This document shows, piece after piece, positions 8,226-16,625 of a stretch of 64,000 nt of DNA. The stretch comes from CAZPHU01 sp964586285 (GTDB lineage: Bacteria; Fibrobacterota; Chitinivibrionia; Chitinivibrionales; CAYFVL01), in NCBI GenBank assembly GCA_964586285.1, contig CAZPHU010000006.1, positions 1 to 64,000 of the forward strand. Direction: 5' to 3'. Positions within the stretch are counted from its first letter, which is position 1. Each line of letters starts with the position of its first letter. The position numbers were made by a program, and so were the translations under genes. The notes beneath the pieces were generated by a model. That model saw nothing but the letters and a program-made list of their open reading frames with translations. It did not search any database and was not told the DNA's origin.

Positions 8226-9963
8226 GAGAATCAATTGTCTAATAGATATAAGCCAAAGGATAAGCTTCGCCTCTTTTCCCACCTTCCTTTGTTTGACGAT
8301 TCTTTTCTTTGTGATGGTGTGTGCAAATTGCACCGGCTCCAGCCCAACCGCCGGTGTGACGGAGGGGGGAAATACCGATGTAGCCACCGCATCGGTGAGC
8401 GGCGCGATTGTAAATGAAAAGGGGATAAAAATTGTAGATGCAAAGATTTCTCTTCGCCCGGTCGATTATCTGCCCGATACCTCAGGCAACAATCCCGATC
8501 TTAACTCTGGGGGTTTTCGATATAAGGTGTTTGATGTTCAGACAGACCATGATGGTGCCTTCCATATTGATTCGGTGCTTCCCGGGACTTACAGACTGGT
8601 AGTTATGGACAGGGAAAGTCTGGGAATAATGAAAACAATTACCGTTTCGGGCGACCGATACGAACTCGCCTCGCCGGTGAAGGTAAAGAAATTGGGAAAA
8701 ATCGCCGGCAATGTTGTTTTCCCCGACACGACATCACAGGTTGTTTACATAAGGATGTATGGGGTTGAGAGGGTAAACCGGGTAGTTATTTCCAAAAATC
8801 AAAAGAAATTTTCCGTAGACAAGATTCCCGGGGGTAAATGCCGTGTAGACATATTTCCCGGCAAAAAAGAGAGGTTCGGAAGCAAACAGATAGAGGATAT
8901 CGAGATTGCACCGGGTGGGGAAACACAGCTGGACACTATTACATTCGATACTTTCGAAAACGAGGATTATTCCAGATGGTCTTACTCCCAAAAGATTGTT
9001 TGTAACACAAGCCGATTGGATTTAGGTGAACTTCCCATCCTGAATTTCCCTCTTCTTATTGAGCTGGATGAGCATAATTTCGATTTTGACCGGGCTCAGA
9101 GAAACGGGGACGATCTTCGTTTCTCATCATCGACGGGTAAGCACCTGTTTTACGAGATCGAAAGTTTCGATGCGCAAAGCCGTAGTGCCGCGGTATGGGT
9201 TCTTATCGATTCGATCAAATCCAGAGGCCCCACGGCCTTTAATATGCACTGGGGAAACCCCGATGCGGTAAATCACTCGCTTGGAAGCCGCGTGTTCCCG
9301 CAAACCCAGGGGTTTGGCGCGGTGTTTCACCTTAGCGAAAAAGGAGACGTTTTCACCAATGCCGTAAACGGCACGAGTAGTGGTAGAGGTAAGCTGTTTG
9401 ACGGAAGCGAGGCGGTGAAAGGAGTCGCCGGCGGAGCCGACAGTCTGGACGGTCGCAACGATCGTATCGATATCGACTCTATCGCGGGCACTGGGCAAAG
9501 CCAACTTACACTCAGCGCATGGGTGAAGGTAAACCGCTGGGAAAGTAAAACATACATCGTTTCCAAATGCCTCAGTGATCCGGGTCCCGTCAAAAACAGC
9601 TTTGCTATTGTGCTCGAAAATTCCCAAACCATTTCATTTCGTGTTTCTATTGACGGAAAAGTGTACAAAGTTATATCGCCTTTTGAACATGCCGGTCGGT
9701 GGGCACATGTCGCCGGTGTATATGACGGGTCCTCAGTGTATCTGTATGTAAACGGGAAGCAGGTAGACTCCTTACCGGCAAGTGGTTTGATAGACGACAG
9801 TTTCATGCCGGTAGTAATCGGGTACTGTCTCGAGGGGCCACAAAACCACTTGAACGGCGTGGTGGATGAATTTCGAATCGAGCAAATCGCCAGAAATTCC
9901 GATTGGCTGCGCTTGACCTATGAAAATCAGCTTAACGATGCAAACTTTTTATCTTTCGATTAA
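8206..9963 (+). CDS. DUF2341-LamG envelope protein with carboxypeptidase-regulatory-like domains
   Basis: From the ATG at 8206 the product has 585 residues (ATG 8218 is an alternative). The N-terminus is a hydrophobic export signal ending VMVCANCTG. This may be a relaxed lipobox, though it does not fit the canonical L-x-[AG]-C. Residues 62-140 look like a carboxypeptidase regulatory-like (transthyretin-like) domain, with a second similar unit to about 235. Residues 255-345 match DUF2341 (YSRWSYSQKI..., FNMHWGNP). Residues 395-575 form a LamG/concanavalin jelly-roll with the typical SAWVKV, HVAGVYDGS and DEFRI motifs. It is probably a surface glycan-binding protein. The link to the overlapping upstream regulator suggests the two act together. 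Confidence 0.8.
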   Translation: MKITMNKRINCLIDISQRISFASFPTFLCLTILFFVMVCANCTGSSPTAGVTEGGNTDVATASVSGAIVNEKGIKIVDAKISLRPVDYLPDTSGNNPDLNSGGFRYKVFDVQTDHDGAFHIDSVLPGTYRLVVMDRESLGIMKTITVSGDRYELASPVKVKKLGKIAGNVVFPDTTSQVVYIRMYGVERVNRVVISKNQKKFSVDKIPGGKCRVDIFPGKKERFGSKQIEDIEIAPGGETQLDTITFDTFENEDYSRWSYSQKIVCNTSRLDLGELPILNFPLLIELDEHNFDFDRAQRNGDDLRFSSSTGKHLFYEIESFDAQSRSAAVWVLIDSIKSRGPTAFNMHWGNPDAVNHSLGSRVFPQTQGFGAVFHLSEKGDVFTNAVNGTSSGRGKLFDGSEAVKGVAGGADSLDGRNDRIDIDSIAGTGQSQLTLSAWVKVNRWESKTYIVSKCLSDPGPVKNSFAIVLENSQTISFRVSIDGKVYKVISPFEHAGRWAHVAGVYDGSSVYLYVNGKQVDSLPASGLIDDSFMPVVIGYCLEGPQNHLNGVVDEFRIEQIARNSDWLRLTYENQLNDANFLSFD

Positions 9964-9979
9964 ACACGGGGTTATTTAC

Positions 9980-10555
9980 ATGAATAGAGCAACTGTTTTC
10001 TTTGTCCTTTTAATCCTTGCGGTCTTTCTTTTATGCACCGAAAACCCATCCGAGCCCCAAAATCGGTTCTCACCGGGTATAGTCGATTATGAGTCGGTTG
10101 ACGGTGTAGAGCTTAACCGCACAACCGGCTCCGGAGTAATCCAAATACTGGGTATCCCCTGGGAAATTAACGAGGCCGGTGGATATCATTACTACTATTA
10201 CCCCAAAAGGGGACTTAAATTCATACTCAAGGATCAAAAAGTTATTGGAGCCAACATTTACAGCCGGGGATGGCAGTATCAACTTGGGGGTGATACTCTC
10301 ACCTACGAAGGATATCCTTATAAAACCCGGGAGGGAATAGTGGTCGGGGATACCAATTCGACGATGGATTCGGTTGTCGCACGATACGGTCTGCCGTCAA
10401 AAAAGGGCAGCCGTGATGAATCCGGTCAGTCACAAAACCCGACATGGTACTTTCAGTACGAATCACCTACTGAGGGCGCGATGCGTTTCTATTTCCGCGC
10501 GACAAGCGTCAACAACTACACCCAAAAACCGATTACCCTGATCGAAATTTGGTAG
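9980..10555 (+). CDS. Small putative lipoprotein with duplicated module, unknown function
   Basis: The product has 191 residues from the ATG at 9980, which opens a hydrophobic signal ending FLLCTENPSEP. The Cys followed by polar residues suggests lipidation, although the lipobox is not canonical. The mature part contains two similar units. Each has a GxP turn (LGIPWE and YGLPSK), an aromatic strand (YHYYYYP and WYFQYE) and a strand of the type LKFIL or MRFYF. This resembles BamE-like or other small periplasmic alpha/beta domains, but I cannot assign a family. It lies 16 bases after the DUF2341 gene and 19 before the VWA gene, so it is probably in one operon with them. Confidence 0.65.
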   Translation: MNRATVFFVLLILAVFLLCTENPSEPQNRFSPGIVDYESVDGVELNRTTGSGVIQILGIPWEINEAGGYHYYYYPKRGLKFILKDQKVIGANIYSRGWQYQLGGDTLTYEGYPYKTREGIVVGDTNSTMDSVVARYGLPSKKGSRDESGQSQNPTWYFQYESPTEGAMRFYFRATSVNNYTQKPITLIEIW

Positions 10556-10574
10556 TCTTATGAAAGGAAAAATG

Positions 10575-13196
10575 ATGAGAATCGCATCTGCCTTGAGATT
10601 TCTGATATACGGCATCGCCTTGGGCGCACATATGTTTACTTCTGTTTCCGATGTCTATGCTCAAAGCGATGAAGTTTGTCACCTGGTGGTTGACGGTGAT
10701 CCGATGGATTTAAACGGCATGGTCATAGACGTACCTTTGAGTGCGGTAGCTCTGGATCCCAATATACAAATCTTCCCGCCGGATGTCACCGTACAGGGTT
10801 CATCAAGGGTTGTCTCAACGATTGTATTTATCATTGACGACTCGGGAAGCATGCGTTTAAACGATAAAGCTGCCGACAGGTATACTGTGACCAAAGAAAT
10901 CCTGGATGAAATCTATAAAATTTCACCTCAAACGCGTGTGGGCGTTGTCGCTTTTCGCAACTGGCTTGCCTGGGACTGGCGTGAGAACGATATCTTTAAA
11001 AAGATTTCCTCTCCTTTCGAATGGAACGACTCATACTTCCCCTGTGTTCCTCTGGATACGGTTTACGCCGACGGCCAAAGAGGGATCGAGAAGATTAAGG
11101 GCCTCTTTGAACTTGATCAGTGGAAGCTTTTGCAGGCATTTCAGGAGAATGACAGCACCGAACGCACACGACCGCTTGATGATTCGGGTGTAAGACTTCC
11201 TAAACTCAAACAGGGCACCGATATCACTCTTGCATTTTCGGCCGCTAAGGACGCCTTGGCCGACAGCCCCACCCCCAGGGAACGTCAATTCTGTGTTTTC
11301 CTCTCAGACGGTTTACACGGTGATGTGGACGAGGAGATGGAATCTCGACAACGCGAATACATACAGGGAGAAGATGTTCCAACAACGTTTAGCATATTCA
11401 TGGGCGACAGCATCAAGGAAACCCCCGAACAGCTTACAAACATGATTTCCAATATTCAAAACAACGGATACTCGCGCGCAAACAGAAACAGCCAACTCTG
11501 GTCGGTTGAAACCACCTACGATACACTTCTGGCCCTTATGCAGCGAGAAATACTCAGTGAGATGTTTAAGCCCGACTTCAGGATCGCCGACGCCAAAATC
11601 GGAGGTCGAACCATGACAGGCAGCTCCGATACAAGCGTGTTTTTTGACAGCCCATATCCGCTCAACGCGGATACAACTCACATACACCTGTCTTATACTT
11701 TTTCTTATGTTGACTCAGCCAAACCAAAAAACAGTTTCGATACACTGATGGAGACTTCATTCGCATTTGTCAGAAAGGCATCCGCAGGCTACGATCTTTT
11801 CCCCCCGGAGCTTGGATCCAACTGCTTTGAACGCCTTATGGTTTTGAAACACGAAGACCGCACTATCGACTCCCCGATAAGAAGCAATCAAAACAGCCTT
11901 GTTACCGATTTGACCCTTGAAGGTATAAACACGAGTTCTTTCGCGACGGTTTACAATTACGATAAAAGCGATTCTTTTGAGGTTAACTTAAGACAAGCAG
12001 GCGATTATTTCACCGGCACATTTATTCAGCAGGCAAGTGAAAATATAGTACAGGGAGATTCCGTCATTCAATTCACTGGTATAGACAGTCTGGTCATCTC
12101 CTGGCGCAATCCCGACATTCCTCTGGATACGATGTATAGAGCCTGGCAGGTAATACCTTTTGAGCCCGTCGAAATAACTTCTGTAGTTTACAAGGACAAT
12201 AACGGCGACGGTCTTATCGATGAGATCCATGCTCGAACAAACGAACAGGTCAATTCGCAGGAAAAAGACAATCTTTATGCGAATCGTTTTGTTTTACCCG
12301 GCCATCGGGTTTTCTCCTATAAAGATGCCCGGCTTATGGATGACCGTAAGGGATTTGTAATTTACGTTTCTCAACCATCTTCACAAAAAGATAATTCCAC
12401 AGGTGCAGGCCGGCTGGATTCGCTGAGAATTACCGAGTATGTAACGGGGCCGTTTGAAAACTATATCGAAGAGGGATCTTATCCGATAACCGACGGAGTC
12501 GCACCGGTACTCCTTTCGGTTGTTTATATACCTTCCAGGGATCCCGAGGCAGACCCGAAGTTACAGGTGCGATTCTCGGAAGCCGTAAAACCCATTACAG
12601 CAGAAAGACCATTTAAGTTTAAGACTTCCGAAGGACAGCCTTATACTCTGGAACTCGAGCCGATTAATCAAAACGATTCATATGTGGAATTCAGGGTTGT
12701 GTCCAACAGCTTAAACTTGACTCCCTCGTCGACGGATTCTGTGTGGATTTCGGAGCAGGCATCGATCAGCGATTTGGAGGGAAACGCCCAGACAGAGCCC
12801 AATCAAAAAGTGCCCCTTACCATAAGCTTTCCGGAATACGAGATACAAGCCGCGGTTATACCCAATGTTGTCAAAGTAGGGAGCAAAAACAGGCTTCCAC
12901 AATTCGGATCGGGCACGGGGAGTGTGATTGTGATAGCTCCCGACCAGTTCGTGCGGGACGCAGTACGTATAAGCAAGATGGATGTCAAGATATTCGACAG
13001 CGTAGGGAATCTTCTGGCAGATGAGCTGCCGGTCAGGAAAAATAAAGGCTTAATTTACATGCACTGGAACGGGTATAATTTAAACCAGCGAAGGGTAGCG
13101 GCAGGTACTTATCTGGCTGTGATGAGAGTGGAAACGGAGATTGACGGGAAGAAGCGAAATCATACCAAAACCGTGAAGATTGGTTTTAAACTTTAA
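10575..13196 (+). CDS. Secreted VWA-domain protein with FlgD-Ig-like C-terminus
   Basis: I choose the third in-frame ATG (10575), because AAAGGA at 10563-10568 is well spaced for it, over the ATGs at 10560 and 10572. The 873-residue product has a signal peptide cleaved after about VYAQ (residue 30). A von Willebrand A domain follows at about 80-310, with an intact MIDAS (DDSGS at 88-92, a later TDIT and FLSDG). The middle contains beta-rich segments, including an EF-hand-like DNNGDGLID. The last 80 residues form an FlgD-Ig-like module (VKIFDSVGN..., AAGTYLAVMRVE) almost the same as that of the giant protein, consistent with type IX-type sorting. It probably acts in metal-dependent adhesion or surface assembly. 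Confidence 0.82.
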   Translation: MRIASALRFLIYGIALGAHMFTSVSDVYAQSDEVCHLVVDGDPMDLNGMVIDVPLSAVALDPNIQIFPPDVTVQGSSRVVSTIVFIIDDSGSMRLNDKAADRYTVTKEILDEIYKISPQTRVGVVAFRNWLAWDWRENDIFKKISSPFEWNDSYFPCVPLDTVYADGQRGIEKIKGLFELDQWKLLQAFQENDSTERTRPLDDSGVRLPKLKQGTDITLAFSAAKDALADSPTPRERQFCVFLSDGLHGDVDEEMESRQREYIQGEDVPTTFSIFMGDSIKETPEQLTNMISNIQNNGYSRANRNSQLWSVETTYDTLLALMQREILSEMFKPDFRIADAKIGGRTMTGSSDTSVFFDSPYPLNADTTHIHLSYTFSYVDSAKPKNSFDTLMETSFAFVRKASAGYDLFPPELGSNCFERLMVLKHEDRTIDSPIRSNQNSLVTDLTLEGINTSSFATVYNYDKSDSFEVNLRQAGDYFTGTFIQQASENIVQGDSVIQFTGIDSLVISWRNPDIPLDTMYRAWQVIPFEPVEITSVVYKDNNGDGLIDEIHARTNEQVNSQEKDNLYANRFVLPGHRVFSYKDARLMDDRKGFVIYVSQPSSQKDNSTGAGRLDSLRITEYVTGPFENYIEEGSYPITDGVAPVLLSVVYIPSRDPEADPKLQVRFSEAVKPITAERPFKFKTSEGQPYTLELEPINQNDSYVEFRVVSNSLNLTPSSTDSVWISEQASISDLEGNAQTEPNQKVPLTISFPEYEIQAAVIPNVVKVGSKNRLPQFGSGTGSVIVIAPDQFVRDAVRISKMDVKIFDSVGNLLADELPVRKNKGLIYMHWNGYNLNQRRVAAGTYLAVMRVETEIDGKKRNHTKTVKIGFKL

Positions 13197-13272
13197 TTAA
13201 CCCATAGTATCCTTTTAGTGATTATGCATATTAATGAAAATATTAAAACAACAGCGGCAAAGGAGGACAAAG

Positions 13273-15136
13273 GTGATTAACAGGATTAAAAAGAACCTGC
13301 ACATTATAGTGGTGCTGCAGGTGCTGGTATGCGTATTCGGGGCCGAGGCTCGGGGGTACGCTTTTTCGGGTACTGTTACAAACAGTCTGGGTAATCCTAT
13401 CGAAGGCGCGCTGGTTACCCTGGTGGGGAAAGACAATTTCGCTACAACCGACGAAAATGGACAGTATAATCTAGCCGGCTCGTTGGCCACACCGGTGACC
13501 AGGGGGAAACTCACTCCTAAACGCAATTCGTTTAGTCTGAGCAACAATTCTTTGCGGTTTAACCTACTAAATGCATCGGATGTCGAGCTGAAAATTTTCG
13601 AAGTAAACGGCTCGTGCGTTTTGAATGTTCCGGCAACGAGATACGAATCGGGCGAACACACCATCGCTTGGCCTTCTTCTCTGAAGGCATCTCAGATGTA
13701 TGTGGTTAACGCATCCATCGGAGGCGGAATGGTTTCATTTAGGTATGTGCCGGTGGGAGGAGTTCGAACCTTTGCGATCGACAACGGCATATTGGCCGGT
13801 AAAGCATCACAGGTCGGAGAAGCCGCGACCGTTTTAGGCCAACTGCGCGCATCGACACCAGGTTACAAGAGCGAAATCCACGATGTAACCAGCCTGAACG
13901 CTACATACGATTTTGTTCTGGACACACTTGTACAAACCCAAACCGGTACTCCCGGACAGGAAAACGGCTCCGCCGACCGCCTGAGTGCCTGGGGAAAGGA
14001 GCAATACTTTTGGGGCAATATGGGCCGAGGAGAGGAGCCCATGGTAAAGATTGTAACCGCCGCCGGTGAGGATGTCGTCGATATGGCGATCATTTTCAAT
14101 CCGCATTTTGTCGACAATACTTACGGTGAGAACGTAATCGGTTGGAAACGTCACAAGTTCATGGATCTTGTGAGAAGTGATCATGTAGAGCTTGCAATCC
14201 GAAGCGCCGCGGGGGATACGGTCTTTCATGGGAGACTCGATCTTATCAGTGCCGATTCCGACGCTCCTTCCGGCTACGCCACGCTTGGACCCAATGGCGG
14301 AGACGGATCCATTTATATCGGATCATCGGAAGATTTTCTAAGCTTCAGCACATCGACAGACGAAAACCTGAACTATCACGGGTATGATCTTCTGGAGGAT
14401 TCTCCCAAATCAGACAGTGTTTATACTCAGAATCCGGATTATCCAAACTTCGAGTTTTATGTAATCTATACTATTTCATTGAAAGCGGAGGCTTTCGGTG
14501 AATCCGGCTACGGTGATGTTTCCATGACTTCGGTGCATGCCTCTCCTAGTAAGGGAGAGGAGACGGTAACCGTTTCTGAAGGAAATCCCCCACAGGACGA
14601 ACAGGATCCGTTTAAGTATACGAATCCGAATTCTCCTTACCATAACTTCCCTCCCGGAGACGGTGGGGATAATCCTGGAACACCTCCGGATGATGGGGAT
14701 GGTGACACAACAAACCCGCCGGGAGATGGGGACGGAGACTCAACAAACCCGCCGGNNNNNNNNNNNNNNNNNNNNNNNNNNNNNNNNNNNNNNNNNNNNN
14801 NNNNNNNNNNNNNNNNNNNNNNNNNNNNNNNNNNNNNNNNNNNNNNNNNNNNNNNCAACAAACCCGCCGGGAGATGGGGACGGAGACTCAACAAACCCGC
14901 CGGAGGATGGGGACGAAGACTCAACAAACCCGCCGGGAGATGGAGACGGAGATGCTACCGCTCCTCCAAGCGACGGAACCGACATAGCACCGGACGACCC
15001 GTATCCGGGTAATGATGATGATGATACCTCTAATCCCCCGGGTGACGGAGATACGACAAACCCGCCGGATGACGATACGGATGATGAGCTTCCACCCGAT
15101 GACGTAATGGAAGAAGCCGATGGTACTATAGGATAA
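13273..15136 (+). CDS. Exported protein with CarboxypepD_reg domain and DGDGD repeats, interrupted by assembly gap
   Basis: The start is the GTG at 13273, six bases after a perfect AGGAGG (13261-13266). It opens a signal peptide (MINRIKKN, then a hydrophobic core). A carboxypeptidase-regulatory-like domain occupies about residues 29-70, and an FlgD- or T9SS-like strand region follows at 90-155. A domain of unknown family runs to about 440. Then comes an acidic Pro/Asp/Gly region built from an 11-residue unit STNPPGDGDGD. The 100 N placeholder falls in this region and shifts the frame. The coding sequence resumes in another frame at 14856 and ends at 15134-15136 (EEADGTIG). The DxDxD spacing suggests calcium binding or a wall-spanning linker. 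Confidence 0.75.
14701..14966 (+). repeat. 33-bp minisatellite with sequencing gap
   Basis: A 33-bp unit (starting CAACAAACCCGCCGG) is repeated in tandem on both sides of 100 Ns at 14756-14855. The left flank breaks off after 15 bases of a unit, and the right flank resumes at base 1 of a unit. The missing DNA should therefore be 18 + 33n bases, a multiple of three, which would restore the reading frame. The run of exactly 100 Ns is a standard scaffolding placeholder, not a measured length. Confidence 0.9.
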
Positions 15137-15178
15137 GTGTAAACCGGTGAGGTCATGAAAGAAATATGTGTTAAGCAG

Positions 15179-15209
15179 AAAAGGACGGACCACCAGGTCC
15201 GTCCTTTTT
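15179..15209 (+). terminator. Rho-independent terminator
   Basis: AAAAGGACGGACC (15179-15191) pairs with GGTCCGTCCTTTTT (15196-15209) across a four-base loop, and the 3' arm ends in a T run. It lies 43 bases after the stop of the repeat protein and closes the 7.4-15.1 kb cluster. The symmetric A and T tracts would let it also serve the convergent BON gene. Confidence 0.93.
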
Positions 15210-15234
15210 AATCTTCCAGCCTGTTAGGTTGGAA

Positions 15235-15906
15235 TCATTCCCCGCCTGAAACTGCCAGCTCATTTTTTATTTCGGTGACTCCTCGGGTGTGTTTGACTAT
15301 CTCATGAATAGAGGAGTAAGTGTCCCAGTTGTTGACCTCGCCCCACAGGGTAACTGTGCCGTTTTCGACTTTCAAGCTGATCAAAGCCGAATCCACCTTT
15401 CCGGTGCGATCTATCGCTTCACGGATTTGCTGTGCGATCGTTTCGTCCAGAAGCGAGTGAGACGGAACAACCGAAATTTTGTTATGCACCCTCTCAACAC
15501 CCGCGACATTAAACGCCAGTTCTTCCGCGCGAAGCTTCTTCCAGAATGCCTCTACATCACCGGTCAATGTAACCTCACGGCCTTCAACCATCACCTCGAT
15601 TTTCCCGCCGTCCAGGTGAGGATAAAGATCGATAGTTCGTTTGATTATTTCCGAAAGCTCTTTATCATCGGGTTCAAAAGATATGTTTTTACCTATTACT
15701 TCTATCACATTATCAACCGCCAGTATCCCCGGAATGCTCATGGCATCCTCCCCCGCCGCCTGACGAGCCATGTAGGATGGAGCGGTTCCACTTAAATGTG
15801 CCGTTTGATCTTTTACATCCACCTGTATATCGCAGCCTTCCAAACGGCTGTCCCAGTCAAGATGATCCTCAACCGCGTGCTCCAGTTCCAAAGCAGTCTG
15901 TGCCAT
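15235..15906 (-). CDS. Triple BON-domain protein
   Basis: The product has 223 residues from the ATG at 15906 (MAQTALELEH), preceded by GGGG. The open frame upstream of this ATG adds an unlikely 11 residues. Three BON units follow at about 5-70, 80-145 and 155-220. Each has the alpha-beta-beta pattern, with ...VDVKDQTAHLSG..., ...VMVEGREVTLTGDV... and ...LKVENGTVTLWGEV... strands. BON domains occur in OsmY-like envelope-stress proteins and bind phospholipid or membranes. Unlike OsmY there is no signal peptide here, so a cytoplasmic role is likely. It stands alone, convergent with the preceding cluster and divergent from the 16.3-kb operon. Confidence 0.85.
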   Translation of the reverse strand: MAQTALELEHAVEDHLDWDSRLEGCDIQVDVKDQTAHLSGTAPSYMARQAAGEDAMSIPGILAVDNVIEVIGKNISFEPDDKELSEIIKRTIDLYPHLDGGKIEVMVEGREVTLTGDVEAFWKKLRAEELAFNVAGVERVHNKISVVPSHSLLDETIAQQIREAIDRTGKVDSALISLKVENGTVTLWGEVNNWDTYSSIHEIVKHTRGVTEIKNELAVSGGE

Positions 15907-15934
15907 AGCAACCCCTTTCTCCAACCAAAAAGAA

Positions 15935-15948
15935 AACAATTAATTGTT
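15935..15948. promoter_or_regulatory. 14-bp perfect palindrome upstream of BON gene
   Basis: AACAATTAATTGTT reads identically on both strands and lies 29 bases before the BON gene's ATG. It is a candidate operator site. AT-rich palindromes of this size can also occur by chance. Confidence 0.3.
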
Positions 15949-15961
15949 AAACTGCAAATTC

Positions 15962-16084
15962 AGTGCCGCGAACCTTGGTTTAAACGGGGAAAATCAACAA
16001 CCGCTTTTAATCCTCCACATGACTGATTCGCTAATTAGTCATGTGGGGAAATAAGATGTTGGCATCGGTGAGTTTCGCGGCACT
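15962..16084. other. Nested inverted-repeat element (possible structured RNA or regulatory site)
   Basis: An 11-bp perfect inverted repeat (AGTGCCGCGAA at 15962-15972, TTCGCGGCACT at 16074-16084) encloses a second, central 10-bp inverted repeat (CCACATGACT at 16015-16024, AGTCATGTGG at 16037-16046). The centres lie within 8 bases of each other, so the 123-base segment can fold as a closed outer stem with an inner hairpin. There is no T tract, so it is not a simple terminator. It occupies the gap between divergent genes. It could be a small RNA, a leader structure or a miniature repeat element. I recognise no known family. Confidence 0.5.
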
Positions 16085-16160
16085 TATAGAGGGCAAGTTT
16101 GAATATTGTGCCTGATGGTCACAAAAGCAAGAATCCGTACTCATGCTGCTTATTCCATAA

Positions 16161-16189
16161 TTGACATTTTTGGCCCTGAAGAGTATGAT
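16161..16189 (+). promoter_or_regulatory. Near-consensus sigma-70 promoter of the envelope-machine operon
   Basis: TTGACA at 16161-16166 is followed after exactly 17 bases by TATGAT at 16184-16189. Transcription would start near 16196, leaving a leader of about 155 bases before the MerR-like gene. That leader contains a 14-bp palindrome at 16291-16304. Confidence 0.8.
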
Positions 16190-16290
16190 TTATAGGCAAA
16201 CAGGTTATTAAACAGGTTTGCGGCCAATATAATTTGCATACATTCAATCAGTTAGACATCCACACCATAAGGTATTTTTTGTTTGTTCCC

Positions 16291-16304
16291 TACTATATAT
16301 AGTA
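16291..16304. promoter_or_regulatory. 14-bp perfect palindrome in operon leader
   Basis: TACTATATATAGTA is a perfect palindrome in the leader, 48 bases before the MerR-like ATG. MerR proteins bind dyad sites, so autoregulation through this site is a reasonable guess. It lies downstream of the promoter, not in the -35/-10 spacer that MerR activators usually use. Confidence 0.35.
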
Positions 16305-16352
16305 AGGTTAATTTTCCACTCTCTTAATCAATAGAAAAGGAGTTTACTGATT

Positions 16353-16625
16353 ATGGCTTATTATTTAACCACCGGACAGGTGGCCCGTCAGTTGAGGATT
16401 TCGGTTTCCACACTCAAAAGATGGCTTTTAGATCTGAGTCAGGAAATACCCGAAAAACGCAATTACAACGGCTGGCGTCTTTTCACGGATCTGGATGTTG
16501 AGAAGCTTAAGGAGTATAAAAGGATCATACGCCGGAAGGGTAAACGGTTCAATGATTCGACCCTTATCCCTACAATCCGGTCCAGGAAGAACTTTCGAGT
16601 AATTGCAGAAGGAAACGATATGTGA
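16353..16625 (+). CDS. MerR-like HTH mini-regulator
   Basis: This 90-residue protein is almost entirely a MerR/HTH_17-type DNA-binding domain. It has the helix-turn-helix TTGQVARQLRISVSTLKRWL at about 6-25 and the wing NGWRLFTDLDVEKLKEYKRI. No effector or dimerisation helix follows, only a basic tail. AAGGAG lies 10 bases before the ATG. Its stop overlaps the GTG of the next gene (ATGTGA), so it is translationally coupled to the first outer-membrane-type protein. It probably controls this operon. Confidence 0.82.
   Translation: MAYYLTTGQVARQLRISVSTLKRWLLDLSQEIPEKRNYNGWRLFTDLDVEKLKEYKRIIRRKGKRFNDSTLIPTIRSRKNFRVIAEGNDM

Noticed and set aside
14701..14966. Possible CRISPR array because of regular short repeats
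   Set aside because: The 33-bp units are directly adjacent without spacers and encode an 11-residue protein repeat.
15962..16084. Terminator for the BON gene or the upstream cluster
   Set aside because: It lies upstream of the BON gene start and has no T tract after either stem.
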